DNA from: Candidatus Auribacterota bacterium
GTDB lineage: Bacteria; Auribacterota; JAFGBW01
Direction: 5' to 3'
Assembly (NCBI GenBank): GCA_016932965.1
Contig: JAFGBW010000147.1
Location: forward strand, 1-8,565
Length of the DNA stretch: 8,565 bases
Shown: one piece after another, positions 1-5,223 of the stretch
How positions within the stretch are numbered: the stretch's first letter is position 1
How the letters are laid out: each line of letters begins with the position of its first letter
Program-made: the position numbers and the translations under genes
The notes under the pieces: generated by a model
Told to the model about the DNA's origin: nothing
The model's input: the letters and a program-made list of their open reading frames with translations, nothing else
Database searches by the model: none

Positions 1-1372
1 ATAATTTACCCAAACCTTTATCAGGAAAACGGCCGGTGCCTTTATCCACATAAGCGGTCTGTTCTCTTCCTTTGACAGTGTCTATCTGGACGAAGGGAAT
101 TTTTCCATCAGACCTCCAGATCTGATAACCGTTAACCTTATCATCCTTTGAAGCTTCCCAGGCCAGCATCACCTGTCTGGACTGAGGCGGAGCCGCGCAA
201 AAAGACTCGACCGACGGAGGAAGCGAACGCGTTGTGGCAGAAACAATATCCGCGTCCGTGCTCACTGCGCCCACATAATTTTCTGCATAAACACTATAAT
301 AATAAGTATGCTGATCTAAGAGATTACCGGGATTTTTCTTTCCATCGAGATAACTGGTATTTTCCCTTCCTTTAATAACGGCAATTTCCTTGAATGTTCC
401 TTCCTGTGAATCCATGCGATAAAGAATGTACTTGACCACATTGGGATCGGAATGGACCTCCCAGGAAAGAGGAACGCAGCGAATCTCATCCTCCTTTGCA
501 ACTATCCCAGATACCTTGGCCGGAGGAGGCAGGGTTTTCACAATGACCGGATCTGAAGGAGTCCCGATGGATCCGACCTTGTTGACCGCGACAATCCGGT
601 ATATGTATTCCGTTGAATCCACCAAGATGGAGTCAGTTGTGCCACCATCCTGAAAATACGCCAATTCCTTTACCGTACCTATGTCCATAAAATTATCAGG
701 TTTGTTCGCCTGCTTACGCTGGATGATATGGCTGACCACCCAATCTGACGGGGAGAAATCCCAAGTCAAAAAAACCCCCCTGGGTTTATTGGCTTTCACA
801 GAAAGATTCGTTGGCGCCTCAGGCGGAGGAGCTGTTTTACTCTCCTTCACAGGGGTTGGCTCGCTCATGATCCCATCTTTTGAAATCGATATCATCCGGT
901 AAAAATAGGAACGGTTATCCTCAAGAGGAAACTGTTTGGAGCCCTTGTCCGTGAATGTTTTCTTGGAAGGGCTGATCCGGTCCATCTCGATAAAAGGACC
1001 TTCAGGATTCATAGATTTTTCAATGATATAACGGTAAGGCCGATCATAGGGACGACTCCACGTGATGACCACTTCCCTCAACCCCCCTTCAGAAACCCTA
1101 AAATTCTGTGGAACAACCGGGGCAAATTCTGATACCGCCTTTGATTTAGAACCTGTCTCGGGAACAGACGGTTCTGCTGGGACCGGCAGCGTCTCCTCCT
1201 GGAGTGTTTCAGTCTGATCTGCCTGGGGGGTGACAGATGATTCCTCAGGCGGAGTTTGAGTTTGAAAAGGCATATCCTTAACTGCAGATTCATTTTCTTC
1301 CGAGCTAAGATAGAAAGACAGGTTCAATAAAAGGAAAAAGAATACAAAGCGCGATATGAAAGACTTAGGCAT
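1..1372 (-). CDS. Secreted multi-FN3-domain protein (C-terminus beyond window)
   Basis: The frame is open for 457 codons from the ATG at 1372 to the left edge, so the C-terminus is missing. Residues 1-24 look like a signal peptide: basic start (K3, R8), then a hydrophobic run rich in F and L. Residues about 35-85 form a Pro/Glu/Thr-rich linker. Four fibronectin type III domains follow, at about 87-180, 185-280, 284-382 and 385 to the edge. Each has the early Trp (ITW, LTW, LSW, LAW), and the three complete ones also have the late Tyr motif (YFYRM, YIYRI, YYYSV). Domains are joined by short Pro-rich joints such as LPPPAKV. Domains 3 and 4 share a VKGRE/IKGRE-T-x-Y segment, suggesting internal duplication. 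The start is supported by GAAGGGG seven bases upstream. FN3 domains usually act as spacers or in protein or carbohydrate binding outside the cell; no catalytic domain is visible. The FN3 assignment is firm, the role unknown. Confidence 0.9.
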   Translation of the reverse strand, partial: MPKSFISRFVFFFLLLNLSFYLSSEENESAVKDMPFQTQTPPEESSVTPQADQTETLQEETLPVPAEPSVPETGSKSKAVSEFAPVVPQNFRVSEGGLREVVITWSRPYDRPYRYIIEKSMNPEGPFIEMDRISPSKKTFTDKGSKQFPLEDNRSYFYRMISISKDGIMSEPTPVKESKTAPPPEAPTNLSVKANKPRGVFLTWDFSPSDWVVSHIIQRKQANKPDNFMDIGTVKELAYFQDGGTTDSILVDSTEYIYRIVAVNKVGSIGTPSDPVIVKTLPPPAKVSGIVAKEDEIRCVPLSWEVHSDPNVVKYILYRMDSQEGTFKEIAVIKGRENTSYLDGKKNPGNLLDQHTYYYSVYAENYVGAVSTDADIVSATTRSLPPSVESFCAAPPQSRQVMLAWEASKDDKVNGYQIWRSDGKIPFVQIDTVKGREQTAYVDKGTGRFPDKGLGKL

Positions 1373-1379
1373 AGCTTTA

Positions 1380-1386
1380 CCCCTTC
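1380..1386 (-). promoter_or_regulatory. Ribosome binding site of the FN3 gene
   Basis: Read on the minus strand this is GAAGGGG, seven bases before the ATG at 1372. It closely matches the Shine-Dalgarno consensus and fixes the start of the FN3-domain gene. Confidence 0.8.
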
Positions 1387-1417
1387 AAGCATGAAAATTA
1401 TTATATTTTAAATCAAT

Positions 1418-1446
1418 ATTTTATCTAAAAAAACAATGAATATCAA
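1418..1446 (-). promoter_or_regulatory. Sigma70-type promoter of the FN3 gene
   Basis: On the minus strand there is TTGATA (1446-1441), a 17-base spacer, then TAAAAT (1423-1418). Both hexamers match the consensus at five of six positions and the spacing is ideal. Transcription would begin near 1411, giving a leader of about 40 bases that ends with the strong ribosome binding site. The region is AT-rich, so chance matches are possible, but position and orientation fit the gene. Confidence 0.6.
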
Positions 1447-1760
1447 ATGAGAATTGTCTGCTCTTCAATATAATGGGAAACAGTTATGCGTGTTGACTAG
1501 AAGCCAGGAGGGCAAGGGCACGATACCCGCAGTCAAATTATTAAATTTTGAATTTCAAAATCACATCCTGTATCAATTCCAATTTCATGCGGAGATAACA
1601 AATCCGACAGTATCGCACGTGATTATTGTTTACAGGTATTCTCTTTCAAAATATATATTCCATCAGGTATATCCGGCTTCACGAATGTCCGGCCTATAAA
1701 TATAGAAATAACGTAAAACACAATAAAATGAAGTGATTAATTAAAAAAAGGAAGCCGGAC
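1447..1760. other. Intergenic region, no convincing gene
   Basis: This AT-rich stretch lies between the divergent FN3 and DUF3108 genes. An open frame of 81 codons starting with TTG at 1454 has no ribosome binding site and no recognisable family, so I do not call it. Visible structure includes a 17-base dyad at 1545-1561 and TCCGGC-containing inverted arms at 1672-1680, 1685-1693 and 1751-1762. A weak plus-strand promoter-like pair, TTTACA at 1629-1634 and TATATA at 1652-1657 with a 17-base spacer, could drive a long leader into the DUF3108 gene, but it is not strong enough for a separate call. Confidence 0.5.
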
Positions 1761-1762
1761 AT
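1672..1762. repeat. Inverted repeat with alternative left arms (TCCGGC motif)
   Basis: TCCGGCTTC at 1672-1680 is perfectly complementary to GAAGCCGGA at 1751-1759. A second left copy, ATGTCCGGC at 1685-1693, is perfectly complementary to GCCGGACAT at 1754-1762. One right arm can therefore pair with either of two left arms, with about 60-70 AT-rich bases between. It could be the end structure of a degenerate element or an RNA with two competing folds. It directly abuts the heptad repeat element. The complementarity is read directly; any function is unknown. Confidence 0.45.
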
Positions 1763-1763
1763 A

Positions 1764-1875
1764 GAATCGAGAATCGAGAATTCAAAAGAAACGCCTGTGG
1801 CGTTTTGAATTGGAAGATAAAATTGTTTGGATTCTTTGCAGGCATACTGAATTCTCGCTATTTGATTCTCAATTC
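1764..1875. repeat. Compact repeat element flanked by inverted GAATYGA heptads
   Basis: The left end is two perfect tandem copies of GAATCGA (1764-1777) followed by GAATTC (1778-1783). The right end, read on the minus strand, is GAATTGA, GAATCAA, ATAGCGA, then GAATTC (1875-1849), so the ends are imperfect inverted arrays of the same heptad. CGAGAATTC at 1775-1783 pairs perfectly with GAATTCTCG at 1849-1857. Inside, AATTCAAAA (1779-1787) pairs with TTTTGAATT (1803-1811) and CGCC (1792-1795) with GGCG (1799-1802) around a TGT loop, leaving a GAAA bulge. There is no open frame. The layout resembles short non-autonomous, MITE-like or REP-like intergenic repeats, but a second genomic copy is not visible here. 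Confidence 0.5.
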
Positions 1876-1892
1876 TTTTATATCATAGAACC

Positions 1893-2639
1893 ATGAAATC
1901 ATCGTGCCGGACAATCATTTTACTTTTCTTCTGGGTCTTTCTTTTATGTCCAGGGCATTGTGCCCTACAGATGGAGGACTTCTCAGGAGAAATATTCACC
2001 TATTCCATCACGTGGTTTGGCATCAAGGCCGGAGACGCCGTATTGGAAGTCCATCCGGTCAGCCATCAGAACAAGCTCTCCATCAAGGTTTCCGCGGTAG
2101 TGAGTTCCGCCCGGTGGTTTTCCGGAATCTATTACGTGGAGGACTACCTTCATTGCATCATGGACATAAAAACCATGACCCCTTTTGAAGTCGTGGTGGA
2201 CTATAAGGAAGGTAAAACATACCGGCGTTATTCAAAATACACTTTTGATTACAGGCAAAGAAAAATTTTTTCCAGCAATCCCAAAGAAGATACCCTCGAC
2301 ATGCCCGAAGAGTTCATGAGTTTTTTCGGCGCTTTTTACCTGCTGCGGATGACGGATTTCTCAACCATCCATGAAATAGTCAAATGCGTGGTGGACGGAA
2401 GAAAAGCCTATCAGGTCACCTCCGTTTATGCCGGGAAAGAGATGATTTCCTCCATACTGGGAAAAAAAGAATGCCTTCATATCAAGCCATCCCACGTGCA
2501 ATGGGAACTGGGAGGAAAAGAACAGGACCCGGACCAGCTCTCGATCTATTTCACCAATGATTCAAAAAGAATCCCGGTCCTGGCCAAGGGAAAACTCCGC
2601 ATCGGATCCTTGATTGCCCGGCTGGTGAAAATAGGATAA
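1893..2639 (+). CDS. Exported DUF3108 domain protein
   Basis: This is a 248-residue protein of the DUF3108 family, of unknown biochemical function. Residues 1-23 form a signal peptide (K2, R6, then a hydrophobic core to about residue 19); there is a Cys at 23, but the preceding GH does not make a proper lipobox, so a soluble periplasmic or envelope protein is more likely than a lipoprotein. Family hallmarks are GEIFTYSITWFGIKAGDAVL at 32-51, YYVEDY at 80-85, the basic KEGKTYRRY stretch at 105-113, the AFYLLR helix at 147-152, and a C-terminal IYFTND-RIPV segment at 218-229 ending in a GSLIARL strand. The start follows from an in-frame stop at 1863-1865 and no earlier ATG. No clear Shine-Dalgarno precedes it; the upstream bases belong to the heptad repeat element. 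A strong hairpin follows, so it is probably transcribed alone. Confidence 0.85.
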   Translation: MKSSCRTIILLFFWVFLLCPGHCALQMEDFSGEIFTYSITWFGIKAGDAVLEVHPVSHQNKLSIKVSAVVSSARWFSGIYYVEDYLHCIMDIKTMTPFEVVVDYKEGKTYRRYSKYTFDYRQRKIFSSNPKEDTLDMPEEFMSFFGAFYLLRMTDFSTIHEIVKCVVDGRKAYQVTSVYAGKEMISSILGKKECLHIKPSHVQWELGGKEQDPDQLSIYFTNDSKRIPVLAKGKLRIGSLIARLVKIG

Positions 2640-2661
2640 AATTGGAAAAAAAGAAATGGGC

Positions 2662-2697
2662 TACGGAAAAACCTTTATGAATAAAGGTTTTTCCGTA
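2662..2697 (+). terminator. Strong hairpin, probable terminator after DUF3108 gene
   Basis: The 16 bases at 2662-2677 are perfectly complementary to 2682-2697 (arm TACGGAAAAACCTTTA) around a TGAA loop. An outer pair, TTGGAAAA at 2642-2649 with TTTTCCAA at 2700-2707, can extend it. The hairpin begins 22 bases after the DUF3108 stop codon. The following CCTTTT is a short U-tract on the plus strand, and on the minus strand a T-rich run also follows, so it might work both ways. The stem is certain; termination is inferred, since the U-tract is imperfect. Confidence 0.55.
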
Positions 2698-2720
2698 CCT
2701 TTTCCAAACACTTTTATTGG

Positions 2721-2759
2721 GCGATTTGTTTTTTCTTGAAACAAGAAAGATCAAATCGC
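2721..2759 (+). repeat. Second long hairpin or dyad in the mazG leader region
   Basis: GCGATTTG at 2721-2728 is perfectly complementary to CAAATCGC at 2752-2759. Inside, 2730-2738 pairs with 2742-2750 (one G-T pair) around an AAA loop, with a single T-T mismatch at 2729/2751. This gives an almost continuous 18-pair stem 23 bases after the first hairpin. It overlaps the promoter-like sequence proposed for mazG, so it could be an operator, a second terminator or an RNA structure. Confidence 0.5.
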
Positions 2760-2764
2760 AGAAT
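2736..2764 (+). promoter_or_regulatory. Possible mazG promoter
   Basis: TTGAAA at 2736-2741 (five of six to the -35 consensus), a 17-base spacer, and CAGAAT at 2759-2764 (four of six to the -10 consensus). Transcription would begin near 2771, about 33 bases before the mazG ATG. It lies beyond the DUF3108 terminator, where a promoter is needed. The -10 is weak and the spacer is largely the right arm of the dyad. Confidence 0.3.
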
Positions 2765-2803
2765 CATTTCTTCGGAAGGAAGTATGAAGGGAAAAAATTA
2801 AAT

Positions 2804-3595
2804 ATGACCAACCATTCAGAATTCGAACAACTTATAAAAATCATGGAACAGCTGAGGAAAAAATGCCCCTGGGACATGGAACAGACCCATGAGTCTTTGA
2901 TTCCCTATTTGAGGGAAGAATCCTTTGAAGTGATTGAAGCCGTACTCTCGGGCAAGGATCATGCCCTTTGTGACGAACTGGGTGACCTCCTGCTGCAGGT
3001 TGTATTTCATGCCGTGGTTGCCAAAGACAGGGATAGTTTCACGATTACAGACGTGATCAAAGCAATCAATCATAAACTGATCCGGCGTCATCCCCATGTC
3101 TTTGATCCAAAACATGTTCAAAGGGAAACCCTGGACGACCAGTGGCAGAACCTGAAAAAATCCGAAAAATCTTCCTCTTCCTGTCCGGGCCATTTCCATT
3201 CCATCCCGGAAAATATGGATTCTTTTCTGGCTTCTGAACGGATCCAGCTTCTTTCAGCCAAAGATCATTTTCAGTGGAAATCCGTGAACGGGATCCTGGA
3301 AAAACTGGAAGAAGAAATCAAAGAATTCAGAAAAGCTCATGGTTCAGGAAAACGCAAACATCTGCAGGAAGAACTGGGCGATATGCTGTTTGTTCTCGTG
3401 AACCTGTGTTTTTTTCTCATGATGAATCCATCTGATCTGATCGCCAAAGCCAATGCCAAATTCAAAAAACGCTATGATAAAATGGTGGCTCTCGCCAAAC
3501 AAGACCACCCCCACACCCCTTTCAGAAAACTCTCACTCGCCACCCAGGAAATATACTGGCAAAAGGCGAAAAAAAGCAAACCCGGCACGGCATGA
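2804..3595 (+). CDS. mazG: MazG nucleoside triphosphate pyrophosphohydrolase
   Basis: This 263-residue protein has the same length as E. coli MazG and two tandem MazG domains. The N-terminal domain has the family signature KCPWD-x2-QTH-x-SL at 20-32, the metal-binding EExxE at 38-42 and ExxD at 58-61, and RRHPHVF at 94-100. The C-terminal domain repeats EExxE at 170-174 and ExxD at 190-193. Both sites look intact. The family hydrolyses NTPs and dNTPs to the monophosphate and pyrophosphate, in the cytoplasm, cleaning the nucleotide pool; in E. coli it also affects ppGpp levels. The start at 2804 places the KCPWD motif at the usual distance from the N-terminus. GAAGGG at 2786-2791 is a rather distant ribosome binding site (12 bases). 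The frame stays open upstream to a TTG at 2717, but that extension crosses the hairpin and looks non-coding. No mazEF toxin-antitoxin genes are adjacent. Confidence 0.95.
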   Translation: MTNHSEFEQLIKIMEQLRKKCPWDMEQTHESLIPYLREESFEVIEAVLSGKDHALCDELGDLLLQVVFHAVVAKDRDSFTITDVIKAINHKLIRRHPHVFDPKHVQRETLDDQWQNLKKSEKSSSSCPGHFHSIPENMDSFLASERIQLLSAKDHFQWKSVNGILEKLEEEIKEFRKAHGSGKRKHLQEELGDMLFVLVNLCFFLMMNPSDLIAKANAKFKKRYDKMVALAKQDHPHTPFRKLSLATQEIYWQKAKKSKPGTA

Positions 3596-3602
3596 AACCA
3601 CG

Positions 3603-3625
3603 CGCTGTCATGTGATTTGACGGCG
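3603..3625. terminator. Weak hairpin between convergent genes
   Basis: CGCTGTCA at 3603-3610 pairs with TGACGGCG at 3618-3625 (one G-T pair) around a seven-base loop. It sits in the 38-base gap between mazG and the convergent outer-membrane factor gene, where a shared bidirectional terminator would be expected. Neither side has a good U-tract, so the function is tentative. Confidence 0.3.
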
Positions 3626-3633
3626 GTCTTCCT

Positions 3634-5223
3634 TCACTTATTTGACACTGATATCCCCTTTAAACTAAGGATGGCCCCCTGAATCCGGTAGAGATTCATG
3701 AGCGCTTTTCTGTATTCAATGATGGATTCAACCTCGGCTATCTGGCTTGCAACCATGTCCCTGGCTGCCTGTGAAACCAGATAGAGGGTGGACTTTCCCA
3801 CGCGGAATTTTTCCTGTTCATTCTGAAGCGTTTTTTCCCAGAGAATGCGGGCTGCGTTGGTCGCCTTGACGCGTTCGGCCGCCCTTTCCACGTCAATAAA
3901 AGCGGATCTGACATCCACCTGGACAAGCTGTTCCATGTTGAGCATCGCGGCTTTTGCCGTTTCAAGGGAGAAACGGGCCTTTTTATTCCTGGCCGCAGCG
4001 CCCCTGTTTCGAAGTTCAAATTGAAATTGGATTCCCAGGGTATACGCCTGATCCCGGCCGTCCTGATCGGTATTGTCTGTAAAGGATTCCGCATATCCGG
4101 AACCGCCCAGATTGATGAAAAAATCCAGTTTCGGCAAAAGCCCGTTTCGGGTATGAACCGTTTCCAGTTCCATTTTTTTGACAAGAAGCCTTGCCTGGTT
4201 CAGGTCAGACCTTTCCTTCAAAGCCGTCTCCACATACGAATCTATCCTGTTCAGGGAAACCGGAGGAAGTTCCGGGTCCTCATACAGGTCCAGTTCCGTA
4301 TCCCATCCCGCCCCTGTTTCTGAAAGGTTCAAAAGCCTGATGAGCATCAAGGAACTCTTGGCGAAAGTTCCCTTGGCATCGATCAGTTTTTCCTGTCTTT
4401 CAGCCATTTCAGCTTCGGCTGAGGCCAGTTCTGTTTCAGGAAGCATGCCCACACGTATCTTCTCCTTGACCTCCTCGACTTCCCTGTTTGCAACAGCCAG
4501 AGAATCCTCATAAATGGATATGGAACGTTTGGCCAGGATGCAATCCCAGTAGGCAGCCTCCACCTGGGCAACCAGGAATTCAGCAGCGGCCTTCAATTCA
4601 TATCTGGATATGGCTGTGTCCATCTCGGCCTGTCTTAATCTGACCAGGTTCACCTCCCTGCCCCGGCCCCGCATCAAAGCCTGATCGATGCCTATTTCCC
4701 AGGTATTTTCAGACAAATCCGTCAAATCACCTTGCTCGTATGACGCGGATTTCCTTCCCGCTTCAAGAAATATTTCCGTTCCAAAAGGCAATTTCTGGCC
4801 TATTCCGGCAGACAGGCTGATCAATTCAGCATCCATATGCTGAACATCCTCCCCGTTGAACGAGGAAATGGCGGCGCTTAACACGGGATCAAAAACAGAT
4901 TTTTCAATCGCCTCATCCTGCCTCATGATGGCGGGTTTCATTCTTTCTATTCTGAAACTGACATTATTTTCTATGGCCGTTAAGATGGCGGACATGACTG
5001 ACAATTTCAGCGGGCTGTCTGATTCAGGACGAATCCCTGCAGGACCCGGGATGTTCTTATTCATGACTACAGATGTCACCTGACCTTTGTTATTGATTAA
5101 AATAGCAGGCAGATCTTTATACTGGTTTTCATCCCTGTGCATGCATGAACCTGCAAAAAGACACCCTAGCGCTGTCATGGTTCTGAGAAATAGATGAAAA
5201 TTATGTTTATTCAACAGTTCCAT
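3634..5223 (-). CDS. TolC-family outer-membrane efflux lipoprotein
   Basis: This 529-residue protein is the outer-membrane exit duct of the tripartite pump. The N-terminus has a hydrophobic signal segment ending in a lipobox-like LFAGSC with Cys 27, so lipid anchoring as in OprM/NodT-type factors is likely. Two outer-membrane efflux (OEP) repeats follow, at about 73-300 and 325-520. Each holds long heptad-rich helices for the periplasmic barrel, with a strand segment (SLSAGIGQKLPFGTEIFLEA; YTLGIQFQFEL) for the membrane barrel. The conserved RxxLxxA-like helix text is visible at 337-345 (ERSDLNQAR). It is last in the operon: its ATG lies 17 bases inside the end of the permease gene in another frame, and upstream there is only a weak AAAGA. 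Translation is therefore probably coupled to the permease. Family assignment is firm; substrate unknown. Confidence 0.93.
   Translation of the reverse strand: MELLNKHNFHLFLRTMTALGCLFAGSCMHRDENQYKDLPAILINNKGQVTSVVMNKNIPGPAGIRPESDSPLKLSVMSAILTAIENNVSFRIERMKPAIMRQDEAIEKSVFDPVLSAAISSFNGEDVQHMDAELISLSAGIGQKLPFGTEIFLEAGRKSASYEQGDLTDLSENTWEIGIDQALMRGRGREVNLVRLRQAEMDTAISRYELKAAAEFLVAQVEAAYWDCILAKRSISIYEDSLAVANREVEEVKEKIRVGMLPETELASAEAEMAERQEKLIDAKGTFAKSSLMLIRLLNLSETGAGWDTELDLYEDPELPPVSLNRIDSYVETALKERSDLNQARLLVKKMELETVHTRNGLLPKLDFFINLGGSGYAESFTDNTDQDGRDQAYTLGIQFQFELRNRGAAARNKKARFSLETAKAAMLNMEQLVQVDVRSAFIDVERAAERVKATNAARILWEKTLQNEQEKFRVGKSTLYLVSQAARDMVASQIAEVESIIEYRKALMNLYRIQGAILSLKGISVSNK

Noticed and set aside
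1454-1699. 81-codon open frame in the intergenic region
   Set aside because: It starts with TTG, has no ribosome binding site and its translation is unlike any family I recognise; it runs through inverted-repeat sequence.
1764-1875. CRISPR-like array
   Set aside because: The repeats are seven bases long, directly abutting and inverted between the two ends; there are no spacers and no cas genes.
2717-2803. Upstream extension of mazG to a TTG start
   Set aside because: The extra 29 codons cross a nearly perfect hairpin, and the ATG at 2804 gives the usual MazG length and spacing to the KCPWD motif.
4021-4513. Plus-strand open frames opposite the TolC-like gene
   Set aside because: They are fully antisense to a well-supported outer-membrane factor and have compositions typical of shadow frames.
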